The notes beneath the pieces were generated by a model. It saw only the letters and a list, made by a program, of their open reading frames with translations, did not search any database and had not been told where the DNA came from. A stretch of DNA of 5,689 nt, from NCBI GenBank assembly GCA_030640385.1, contig DAOWJL010000005.1, positions 1 to 5,689 on the forward strand. Reading direction: 5' to 3'. A program made the translations under genes and the position numbers. Source of the DNA: Dehalococcoidia bacterium. Its GTDB lineage: Bacteria; Chloroflexota; Dehalococcoidia; Dehalococcoidales; G020351185. Numbering within the stretch: the stretch's first letter is position 1; every line of letters starts with the position of its first letter. Of this stretch, positions 1-5,657 are shown one piece after another.

Positions 1-59
1 CAGCCACACTTTCATTAAGCGAACTAGTGCCCTTGTCATTTTCGCCCCATCCACCCACC

Positions 60-85
60 CAGGCAATATTCACAGGCAATATTCA
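60..85. repeat. perfect 13-bp tandem direct repeat (two copies)
   Basis: The unit CAGGCAATATTCA occurs at 60-72 and again, without a gap or mismatch, at 73-85. This is seen directly. Its function is unknown. Possible roles are an integrase or excisionase arm-type binding site, or simple replication slippage. Confidence 0.85.
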
Positions 86-267
86 ATTGTAATTAATATA
101 TGGTGAATCTACTCCCTGTGATGAGTGTTGTCAATATCACTTACTTTATCTAGAAGTAACTATTTTAGGAATGTTAAGTCCGTGAAATGTCCAAAATGTC
201 ACGCTAGAACGAACGTAAATATGCGGAATTAAACATTTCATCGTTTTGTTTAATGATCATCGGATTC

Positions 268-297
268 TTGAAAATATTGTGAATATAACAATAAGAT
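268..297 (+). promoter_or_regulatory. candidate sigma-70-like promoter
   Basis: TTGAAA at 268-273 (5 of 6 matches to TTGACA) is followed after 18 bp by TAAGAT at 292-297 (4 of 6 matches to TATAAT). It points toward the small ORF, the tRNA fragment and the integrase. Such matches are common by chance in AT-rich DNA, so it is only a candidate. Confidence 0.3.
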
Positions 298-298
298 A

Positions 299-328
299 TG
301 GAAAAAGTCTGTATTAAACTAGTATAAT
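299..328 (+). promoter_or_regulatory. candidate promoter with consensus TATAAT box
   Basis: TGGAAA at 299-304 (4 of 6 matches to the -35 consensus), an 18-bp spacer, and a perfect TATAAT at 323-328. It is the best promoter-like match ahead of the integrase on the + strand. Transcription would start near 335 and run through the small ORF at 391-540 and the tRNA fragment into the integrase. The weak -35 box and the AT-rich context keep confidence moderate. Confidence 0.4.
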
Positions 329-390
329 AATAGGAAGGTAAAATATCCTTTAATATGCATAACGCAAATCAAGACCTTGGGGGCATTAAT

Positions 391-540
391 ATGAACAAGA
401 GACCAGCTGCTTTATCAAATTTAAATATCATTTCCTTCGTAGCTAAAAGATCAACCCAAGGCTATTCTAGGAATAGTGTTGACGGCTGCCTTCTAAGCAG
501 CGGGTCGTGGGTTCGAATCCCTCCAGGGACGCCAGATTAG
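391..540 (+). CDS. possible small ORF (49 aa) running into the tRNA fragment and overlapping the integrase start
   Basis: ATG at 391 is preceded by a G-rich Shine-Dalgarno-like run (379-383) with 7-nt spacing. An in-frame ATG at 355 lacks a usable ribosome site at the right distance, so 391 is the better start. The last 18 or so residues are simply tRNA sequence read as protein (a stretch ending SGSWVRIPPGTPD), which is characteristic of a chance ORF through a tRNA gene. The stop at 538-540 lies 34 nt past the first possible integrase codon (507), in a different frame. It could act as a leader whose translation feeds ribosomes to the integrase, or be a frameshifted integrase N-terminus, or be nothing. 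No family is recognised. Confidence 0.25.
   Translation: MNKRPAALSNLNIISFVAKRSTQGYSRNSVDGCLLSSGSWVRIPPGTPD
485..534 (+). pseudogene. 3'-half fragment of tRNA-Arg (anticodon TCT), probable att core
   Basis: The fragment has a perfect 5-bp anticodon stem (GCTGC 485-489 with GCAGC 497-501) and the 7-nt loop CTTCTAA at 490-496, giving anticodon TCT (492-494) for arginine AGA codons. A 5-nt variable loop (502-506) follows, then a T arm with loop TTCGAAT (512-518), the 3' acceptor strand CAGGGAC (524-530), discriminator G531 and an encoded CCA (532-534). The T stem (507-511 with 519-523) has one T-T mismatch at 508/522. The matching 5' acceptor strand GTCCCTG and a normal D arm are absent upstream, so this cannot be a functional tRNA. 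Tyrosine-recombinase elements commonly use the anticodon-to-CCA half of a tRNA gene as their attachment core, and an integrase follows at once here, so an att site is the best reading. Confidence 0.8.
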
Positions 541-1325
541 GCACAAATCGTTCACAAAAGTTCACAAAAGAACTGCTTGATAATTTCCTTAGTTCTAGGG
601 CATCAGGCACTAGTTATAAGACGATTGGAATCTACCATATAGCCCTTGATAACTTCATTGGTTATCCTATTACCCCTGAAGGTATTAATACCTATCTGAA
701 CTCTCTTACTTGTGGCAATGCTAAGCATAACTATTATAGATGTATAAAGACCCTTTGTAGGTGGTTATATCATACTGACCAACTCCCTACTAATCCAATA
801 GAGAAGGTTCTACCACCTAGAAGGCAAAAGAGACTATTACCAGCTATATCAAAGGAACAACTAGATATACTAATAAACAATGCCCTTTGTGAAAGGGATA
901 GGGTTGTTCTTAACCTTCTATGGTATTCGGGTATAAGGCTATCAGAAGCCTCTAGCTTGATATCTAAGGATTTTAACTGGGAAGAGGGAACTGTGGTTAT
1001 ATTAGGGAAAGGCAATCGTTATCGCAAGGCTCTTGCTGGTAATGGCATTGTAAGGGACTGGTTTGCTAAACATAATAGCTTAGAAATAACAGCAGATGGT
1101 ATATCAACTATGCTTAAGCGATTGGGTAAGGCTGCAGGTATACACTGTAACCCCCATAGTTTCAGAAGGGGTTTCTGTGTCCACAATGTGAAATCAGGAT
1201 TGTCCAATAAGGTAATTCAAAGTCTAGGTGGTTGGGAATCTCCCGAGATGGTTAGCCACTATGCTCAATCGCTATCTTTTGAAGATGCCCTGAATATATA
1301 CAGGAGTGTGAACGCAGCGGGCTAG
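507..1325 (+). CDS. tyrosine recombinase / phage-type integrase
   Basis: Site-specific DNA recombinase that would cut and rejoin att sites through a covalent phosphotyrosine intermediate. The N-terminal SAM-like core-binding domain spans roughly residues 18-100. The catalytic domain spans about 112-265, with the full active-site set visible: R144 (GIRLSEA), K168 (LGKGNR), H217 and R220 (HSFRR), W243 (GGWES) and nucleophile Y252 (SHYAQ). At 272 aa it is short but complete for the XerC/D-like size class. The frame is open only from 483, just after a TGA, so the first usable codon is GTG 507 inside the tRNA T arm, and residues 2-9 (GSNPSRDA) are tRNA-encoded. No Shine-Dalgarno sequence precedes it, so the start is uncertain. 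A real start may be supplied by sequence joined at the att site. It converges on the secreted-protein gene. Confidence 0.9.
   Translation: MGSNPSRDARLGTNRSQKFTKELLDNFLSSRASGTSYKTIGIYHIALDNFIGYPITPEGINTYLNSLTCGNAKHNYYRCIKTLCRWLYHTDQLPTNPIEKVLPPRRQKRLLPAISKEQLDILINNALCERDRVVLNLLWYSGIRLSEASSLISKDFNWEEGTVVILGKGNRYRKALAGNGIVRDWFAKHNSLEITADGISTMLKRLGKAAGIHCNPHSFRRGFCVHNVKSGLSNKVIQSLGGWESPEMVSHYAQSLSFEDALNIYRSVNAAG
550..569. repeat. perfect 10-bp tandem repeat beside the att core, inside the integrase gene
   Basis: GTTCACAAAA is present twice head to tail (550-559 and 560-569) and is followed by GAAC. It begins 15 bp after the tRNA CCA end and encodes part of the integrase N-terminus (about residues 15-21). 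A tandem repeat this close to the presumed crossover core could be a recombinase binding site, but that is inference. Confidence 0.8.
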
Positions 1326-1362
1326 TACCCTATATAATCTGCGATACTATATGAATAAGAAG

Positions 1363-1386
1363 GGGGCAGGGTTCAGGCTCTGCCCC
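1363..1386. terminator. GC-rich hairpin between convergent genes, probable bidirectional terminator
   Basis: GGGGCAGGG (1363-1371) pairs with CTCTGCCCC (1378-1386), a 9-bp stem including one G-T wobble, with a 6-nt loop. It lies 37 bp past the integrase stop and 94 bp past the stop of the minus-strand secreted-protein gene. Read on the minus strand it is followed by a moderately T-rich run (CTTCTTATTC). On the + strand no T tract follows. It therefore suits the secreted-protein transcript best and may also slow transcription from the integrase side. Confidence 0.5.
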
Positions 1387-1480
1387 ATCCTCGTTGTACT
1401 CAGCGAAGTCTCTTCGTCTAAACCAATTATCCCCAGTGATGATAATTGCCTTTGTGATTATCCTGTTTGTTAAACCAGTC

Positions 1481-2098
1481 TTATTTTGCCATAAACCAAT
1501 CTTGTGTTCCTGGAGCTTTATAGAAAGACCCGTTACATATGAAATTTTCAAAAATGCCAGTTCCGCCATACATTTCGAAAGACCCTTCAGCATCAAATCC
1601 AGCTCCCCGCCTGGTTGGATTGGCATTAGCCCAATACAATATTTCTATTTCGGATATTATAAAAGCATTAATTGTACCACTATCGAAATCAAACTCAAGT
1701 GTTCGTTGGTCTAATCCCGTGTTAGTGCTACGATTGAAGATAACATAACCAGTACTTATAGCTGTTCCCGTTTGTGTGCCAATATCTCCACCAAAATCTG
1801 CCACTACATCAAAGTAGGTAATGATAGGATGCCACATTCTGATAGTACCATTTTCTATGGTACGGGTTTCTTTTGGACCTCCCTCGGATCCTTCATTGAG
1901 TACGGGTAGGGTTTGGTCTACTGGTTCACCATACCAATCTGAGACTGAATTATCAGAGTCCCTACCAGTAAAAGTTCCGTCTATAGTGACATCAAAATCA
2001 GTATGCTTCCACCATTCAGCACTAACTGGTATTGCAAAGGCAAACAAACTTACTAACAACGCTAAGGATAAAGCTATGATTAGTATCTTTCTTTTCAT
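1481..2098 (-). CDS. secreted protein of unknown function (205 aa, Sec signal peptide)
   Basis: The N-terminus is a textbook Sec signal peptide: MKRK, a hydrophobic core (residues 5-22), and a probable type I cleavage site VSA|EWW after A27. The mature part of about 178 residues is rich in Gly, Thr, Asp and aromatics, has a single Cys (C188) and no further membrane segment. The alternating pattern suggests an all-beta fold. The C-terminal stretch GSFEMYGGTGIFENFICNGSF-like (residues 172-192) recalls the Gly-rich hairpin of small beta-barrel (allene-oxide-cyclase-like or lipocalin-like) proteins, but this is only an impression. The ATG at 2098 has a good ribosome site (AGGAG, 2108-2112, 9-nt spacing). 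The gene lies downstream of the transporter operon and its terminator, and converges on the integrase. No function is claimed. Confidence 0.8.
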   Translation of the reverse strand: MKRKILIIALSLALLVSLFAFAIPVSAEWWKHTDFDVTIDGTFTGRDSDNSVSDWYGEPVDQTLPVLNEGSEGGPKETRTIENGTIRMWHPIITYFDVVADFGGDIGTQTGTAISTGYVIFNRSTNTGLDQRTLEFDFDSGTINAFIISEIEILYWANANPTRRGAGFDAEGSFEMYGGTGIFENFICNGSFYKAPGTQDWFMAK

Positions 2099-2157
2099 TT
2101 TTGATTTCTCCTTTCTTTGTGGTTTAACCTACTTTCTCCACACCGATAAATGTTCAA
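2095..2157 (-). CDS. possible 20-codon leader peptide overlapping the secreted-protein start
   Basis: A TTG codon at 2155-2157 lies 9-10 nt after the run AAGGAGGTGAT (2164-2174), which is complementary to the 3' end of 16S rRNA over its whole length. The frame runs 20 codons and stops at TGA 2095-2097, which shares ATGA with the ATG of the secreted-protein gene. The peptide is basic and hydrophilic (begins NIYRCGESR after the start). This arrangement would couple its translation to that of the secreted protein. A competing start, ATG at 2163-2165, gives only three codons and is too close to the ribosome site. It may also be that the strong site merely loads ribosomes onto the transcript. Confidence 0.3.
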   Translation of the reverse strand: MNIYRCGESRLNHKERRNQK

Positions 2158-2163
2158 TAAAAC

Positions 2164-2174
2164 ATCACCTCCTT
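2164..2174 (-). promoter_or_regulatory. unusually perfect Shine-Dalgarno sequence not adjacent to a long ORF
   Basis: On the minus strand the sequence AAGGAGGTGAT is present about 65 bases before the secreted-protein ATG, in addition to that gene's own AGGAG at 2108-2112. Two ribosome sites in one short leader are unusual. Either the upstream site starts a leader peptide, or it is a standby site or a remnant of a displaced gene start. Confidence 0.55.
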
Positions 2175-2202
2175 AAACAGATTTGATATTTTTACAAAAG
2201 AT

Positions 2203-2227
2203 AAACCGACCTACTACAGGTCGGTTT
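2203..2227 (-). terminator. terminator hairpin of the osmolyte transporter operon
   Basis: AAACCGACCT (2203-2212) and AGGTCGGTTT (2218-2227) form a perfect 10-bp stem with a 5-nt loop. It lies 46 bp beyond the permease stop in the direction of transcription. On the minus strand the stem ends in TTT and is followed by ATCTTTTG, a usable though broken T tract. No + strand gene ends nearby, so it most likely closes the transporter transcript and insulates the secreted-protein gene. Confidence 0.75.
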
Positions 2228-2273
2228 CACTGTTGGCTCTCCGTCACCCAAGTGACCAAATTCAGGTGGCGGT

Positions 2274-3362
2274 TTAGTCGTAGGTTTTTGTTTCCCGTTG
2301 CTGTCGGGCAGCCATAGCGCTTGTTATGCGGTCTATTATAATCGCCAGCAGGACAATGCTAAGCCCCGCCTGGAAGCCGCGTCCCACGTCAAGGTTCTGC
2401 AGAGCCCTTAATACTTCCAGCCCCAGACCACCGGCACCTACCATTGATGCGATAACAACCATAGCCAGTGCCATCATTGTTGTCTGGTTTATACCTACCA
2501 TCATTGAGGGGATAGCCAGGGGCAGCTGAACCTCAATCAATGTCTGGCGCGTGCTGGAGCCGAAAGCCTGCGCCGCTTCGATGACGTTCTTCGGTACCTG
2601 CCGTATACCGGTATTTGTCAGCCGTATAACCGGCGGCACGGCATAGAGAATGGTGGCGAATGTTGCCGGCACCTTACCCAGACTGAAGAGCATCATAACC
2701 GGCACCAAATATACGAAGCTGGGCATTGTCTGCATGGCGTCTAGCTGTGGTTTTATTATTGATTCGATGCGGTCGCTGCGAGCCATAAGTATCCCGGTAG
2801 GAATACCTATAATAAGGCAAACGATTACGGAGGTGATTACGATAGACAGTGTTTCCATAGCCAGGTCCCAGTAGCCGAGTTCACCGTAGCTGAAGCTGCC
2901 GATTATAACCATAAAGCCGGCCATAAGCGGGCCTGCCCACCATTTCTGCGTGGTGCGCCAGGCGGCATAACCCACCGCCAGAACTACTAACCACCACGGC
3001 AGGTCGAGGAGAATACCTTTTATTCCATTTAAGCCAAACAATATACTGAAAAATACTATAGTCAGGGATACCAGTATAAACACTGTTACCCGCACCCGGT
3101 GCATTGTACGCCAGGTAATCACACCTAAGATAACAACTGCCAGTATTGACAGCACCAGCATAGGGGGAGCCCACCATGCCGACGGTATCTGCCATAAAAA
3201 TACTTTAATTTCTAAATTATCCGCCAGAATACCATATACTCCGGAGCCAAATAATCTGCTGACGGTATCAAAAAAACCACCCCAGTTAGCCAGCACCCAA
3301 TCCATAATGCCGTCAATCCAGCCTGCTAATGGGATATGAAGAAACTCAGGGAACTCAAACAT
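2274..3362 (-). CDS. proW: glycine betaine/proline-type ABC transporter permease (ProW/OpuAB family)
   Basis: Inner-membrane channel subunit that passes a compatible solute, handed over by the binding lipoprotein, into the cell using ATP hydrolysed by the adjacent ATPase. The 362-aa protein has an N-terminal region (1-60) with amphipathic, Trp-rich sequence, then several hydrophobic segments (about 65-83, 92-110, 122-136, 143-157). The MetI-like permease domain follows (about 168-350). The EAA coupling loop is clear at 262-285 (EAAQAFGSSTRQ...PLAIPS), and the conserved GAGGLG motif is at 309-314. The ATG overlaps the end of the ATPase gene by 8 bp, so the two are translationally coupled, and a GAGGAG ribosome site lies inside the ATPase coding sequence. 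It is the last gene of the operon. The solute (betaine, proline betaine, choline or carnitine) cannot be told from the sequence. Confidence 0.93.
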   Translation of the reverse strand: MFEFPEFLHIPLAGWIDGIMDWVLANWGGFFDTVSRLFGSGVYGILADNLEIKVFLWQIPSAWWAPPMLVLSILAVVILGVITWRTMHRVRVTVFILVSLTIVFFSILFGLNGIKGILLDLPWWLVVLAVGYAAWRTTQKWWAGPLMAGFMVIIGSFSYGELGYWDLAMETLSIVITSVIVCLIIGIPTGILMARSDRIESIIKPQLDAMQTMPSFVYLVPVMMLFSLGKVPATFATILYAVPPVIRLTNTGIRQVPKNVIEAAQAFGSSTRQTLIEVQLPLAIPSMMVGINQTTMMALAMVVIASMVGAGGLGLEVLRALQNLDVGRGFQAGLSIVLLAIIIDRITSAMAARQQRETKTYD

Positions 3363-4659
3363 TAGATTGTGTCTCCTCGGTGGTTGTCTCTTTTTTCCCA
3401 GTTTCCTGCTCTTTCGCCTCTGTCTCTTTATATTGCACCATACTGCTGAGGATGGTTTCGTTATCTATTTCCCCGATAAGCTTTCCACTATCGTCAATTA
3501 CCGGGATAGGGTACTTGGTGGCAACAGCCATAGCGAACAGTCCTTCCAGTAGCATATCGTTGGTACAGGTGGCTATGTCAGGCTCCAGGGCTTGCCTGGT
3601 GGATTGACCCTTATTCTTGATCAGCTCTGCCAGGCTTTTTTCGGTCACCAGCCCCAGAAAATTACGCCCCCTGGTTACCAGGAAACCGTGGTCGCTTTTG
3701 GAAGTCTTGAGCAGGTGAAGAGCCACCTTCGGGCCCTGCCAGTCATAGATTATGACCTCAGGCTCGGTCATTATACTACCGGCGGTAATTACCTTAGCCG
3801 GCGAAGCATCCTGGACAAATTCGCGCACATAATCTCCGGCGGGGCTGATTACGACTTCCTCCGGGATGCCGGTCTGGATAATTTCACCGTCCTTCATTAT
3901 GGCAATGAAGCTGCCCAGCTTAAGGGCTTCGTCCAGGTCATGGGTTACAAAAAGGATAGTCTTCTGCAGTTCCTCCTGGAGGTCAATGAGCTCATCCTGC
4001 ATTTGCCGACGGATTAGTGGGTCAAGGCCGCTAAAGGGCTCATCCATAAGCAGAATCTCGGGATTGTTTGTTAAAGCCCTGGCAATGCCGACTCGCTGCT
4101 GCATGCCGCCGCTGAGGGCATCAGGATAGTAGTCTTCCCACCCTTTGAGACCTACTTTCTCAATTACTTCCTGAGCCCTGGTGTAGCGTTCCTCTTCGGT
4201 TGCTCCCCTGACCTTTAGACCGTAAGCCACATTATCAATTACGCTGCGGTGGGGGAACAGACCGAAGTGCTGGAATATCATGCTCACCGTTTTGCGGCGG
4301 AAAGCCATCAATTGCTTATCGTCATAGCCACAGATGTCTTCCCCGTTGATGATTATTTTACCTGCCGTCGGTTCTATAAGGCGAAGCATACAGCGAATCA
4401 GGGTGGACTTACCGCTGCCGGAAAGGCCCATGATGACAAAAAGTTCACCCTGTTTAACACTGAATGAAGCATCACGCACCGCCACCACACAGCCTGTTTG
4501 CTCCTGTATTTCATCCCTGGTGGCGGTGCGTATTTCCGAGCTTAGAATCTGTTCGGCGCTGGGGCCGAATATTTTCCATAGCCCGCTGACCTCAATGCAG
4601 ACCTCGTCATTTTGCGAGTCGGCGTTATTTGCCAAGCTATTCTCGCTTTCTATTTCCAA
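3355..4659 (-). CDS. proV: glycine betaine/proline ABC transporter ATP-binding protein with CBS domains (ProV/OpuAA family)
   Basis: Cytoplasmic ATPase that drives osmolyte import. All nucleotide-binding motifs are intact: Walker A GLSGSGKST (78-86), Q-loop Q130 (FQHFGLFPH), signature LSGGMQQ (182-188), Walker B ILLMDE (202-207) and H-loop H240 (FVTHD). The insert between the first strand and Walker A (about residues 33-58) is typical of the ProV/OpuAA group rather than of other importers. Two CBS repeats follow (about 293-348 and 355-408). In characterised OpuA systems such domains sense ionic strength. The C-terminus ends in a charged, low-complexity tail (411-434). The start is a TTG at 4657-4659, 11 bp after the binding-protein stop and without a strong ribosome site. 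A second in-frame TTG lies at residue 9, and the conserved domain begins near residue 20, so the exact start is open. Confidence 0.95.
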   Translation of the reverse strand: MEIESENSLANNADSQNDEVCIEVSGLWKIFGPSAEQILSSEIRTATRDEIQEQTGCVVAVRDASFSVKQGELFVIMGLSGSGKSTLIRCMLRLIEPTAGKIIINGEDICGYDDKQLMAFRRKTVSMIFQHFGLFPHRSVIDNVAYGLKVRGATEEERYTRAQEVIEKVGLKGWEDYYPDALSGGMQQRVGIARALTNNPEILLMDEPFSGLDPLIRRQMQDELIDLQEELQKTILFVTHDLDEALKLGSFIAIMKDGEIIQTGIPEEVVISPAGDYVREFVQDASPAKVITAGSIMTEPEVIIYDWQGPKVALHLLKTSKSDHGFLVTRGRNFLGLVTEKSLAELIKNKGQSTRQALEPDIATCTNDMLLEGLFAMAVATKYPIPVIDDSGKLIGEIDNETILSSMVQYKETEAKEQETGKKETTTEETQSNV

Positions 4660-4670
4660 GCTTCTGCAAT

Positions 4671-5657
4671 TTAGGGCAGGGCATCCATTACTTTATCAGC
4701 AATATCGCTTGGCACCCACTGCGTCCAAACGGATTCGTATTCCTGCAGGAAAAAAATGGCAGCCGCTTCGGAGGTAGTCTGGTTTGAATCCATATAAGCC
4801 AGAGCGGCGTTGGCCATAGCAGCAGTGGTGTCATATTTGCGGAGAAATGCCACTACCTCGGGAGCCCTGTCTGGAAGGTTGGCGTTAACACAGATGTTAA
4901 CTTTGACTGCGGGGAATGAACAGCCGTGGTTTGTATTCCAGACCGTTTCGTCATAAGCCGGTTCGGCTACCGGTGTCATGTCATACAGGCCCAGTGCCGG
5001 GGTCGGTGACCAGTAATAGCCAAACCAGGGCTCGTGTTTCTCATAAGCGCCCACCATTGATGAGAGCAGGGCGGCACCACCGCCGGGGAGAAAGACGTTA
5101 TAGGTATCCTTTAATCCATAGACATCGAATTTTTCATCATTAATAAGTTCGCACGCCCAGCCGGCGATGCAGGAATAGAAGCGTCCCTTTGTCGGGTCGT
5201 CAGGGTCTTTAAAAAGATCCCAGTACTGGGGCATATCCTCCACGGATATATCTGCCGGTAGTAGGCCATCTTCAATCATATAGGTCGGTACCAGCCAGCC
5301 CTGCCAGTTATCAAGGTAGTTACCGCCCAGGTCAATTATTGTACCGGCTGCGATAGCTGCATCGTAAGGTTCCTGCTGGTTCTCCACCCAGATTTCCATG
5401 CTGATGTCATTGCTGCCGTCTTCTAGGCCGATGAACATTGGGATTGTAGAACCGAAGTTATAGGCGATGTCATATCCATAGCCATTCTCCAGGATGAAGG
5501 CGGCGATGCGATTGTGCACCTGAGCGCTGTCCCAGTCAAGGTCGGCAAAGGTCAGGGTTTCTTTTTTGGTGGTACAACCGACGAAAGATGACAGGATGAG
5601 TATGGCACCCAGGGCTACCATCAGCAATTTAATGCCAAGTTTGTGTTTTCCAGTCAT
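4671..5657 (-). CDS. proX: glycine betaine-type substrate-binding lipoprotein (ProX/OpuAC family)
   Basis: Extracytoplasmic receptor of the transporter. Residues 1-27 form a lipoprotein signal peptide with Cys28 as the probable lipidated residue (FVGC-TT; the -3 Phe is not ideal). The mature protein is a type II periplasmic-binding fold of the OpuAC family. Family hallmarks are a GS-T turn near 69-71, the EIWVEN segment with W90, GWLVP with W121, and the GYYWSPTPAL motif with W216. In this family, Trp or Tyr side chains form an aromatic cage around a quaternary ammonium group, and these residues are candidates. The start is well supported: ATG at 5655-5657 with AAGGAGG at 5667-5673, 9 nt away. 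It is the first gene of the operon. Only 32 bases lie upstream, so its promoter is probably beyond the window. Confidence 0.93.
   Translation of the reverse strand: MTGKHKLGIKLLMVALGAILILSSFVGCTTKKETLTFADLDWDSAQVHNRIAAFILENGYGYDIAYNFGSTIPMFIGLEDGSNDISMEIWVENQQEPYDAAIAAGTIIDLGGNYLDNWQGWLVPTYMIEDGLLPADISVEDMPQYWDLFKDPDDPTKGRFYSCIAGWACELINDEKFDVYGLKDTYNVFLPGGGAALLSSMVGAYEKHEPWFGYYWSPTPALGLYDMTPVAEPAYDETVWNTNHGCSFPAVKVNICVNANLPDRAPEVVAFLRKYDTTAAMANAALAYMDSNQTTSEAAAIFFLQEYESVWTQWVPSDIADKVMDALP

Larger units (their letters stand above)
1..354. other. AT-rich non-coding leader upstream of the tRNA fragment and integrase
   Basis: No convincing gene is seen in this stretch. It is clearly more AT-rich than the transporter operon at the other end of the window. 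It holds a perfect 13-bp tandem repeat (60-85), a spaced inverted repeat CGTGA...TCACG (181-185 and 199-203) that overlaps two copies of AAATGTC (185-191 and 194-200), and two candidate sigma-70-like promoters (268-297 and 299-328) pointing right. The density of short repeats next to a recombinase gene is what one expects of the regulatory and arm-site side of an attachment region, but that role is inference. Confidence 0.5.

Noticed and set aside
1..73. Minus-strand frame open to the left edge, beginning near GTG 71-73 and reading NIAWVGGWGENDKG.
   Set aside because: Only about 24 codons are visible, there is no ribosome site, and its possible start lies in the 13-bp tandem repeat. It may be the start of a real gene, but there is too little to call.
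431..484. Possible diverged 5' half of the tRNA (TAGCT at 440-444, and a CTAT/ATAG stem at 462-465/473-476 with GG in its loop).
   Set aside because: The spacing does not fit: the whole would be about 104 nt, the acceptor strand would pair poorly with CAGGGAC, and eight bases would separate the D stem from the anticodon stem instead of one.
1404..1416. Small hairpin CGAAG-TCT-CTTCG between the convergent genes.
   Set aside because: A 5-bp stem without a T tract. It may add to the structure near the terminator at 1363-1386, but no role can be supported.
1394..1714. A + strand ORF of 106 codons with a hydrophobic N-terminal stretch.
   Set aside because: It lies mostly antisense to the secreted-protein gene, which has a clear signal peptide and ribosome site, and it has no convincing ribosome site of its own.
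2243..2256. Small hairpin GTCAC-CCAA-GTGAC just after the permease stop.
   Set aside because: Five base pairs only and no T tract. The stronger hairpin at 2203-2227 is the better terminator.
2326..2874. Several + strand ORFs opposite the permease and further ones opposite the ATPase and binding protein.
   Set aside because: They are antisense shadows of well-supported transporter genes and show no ribosome sites or recognisable domains.
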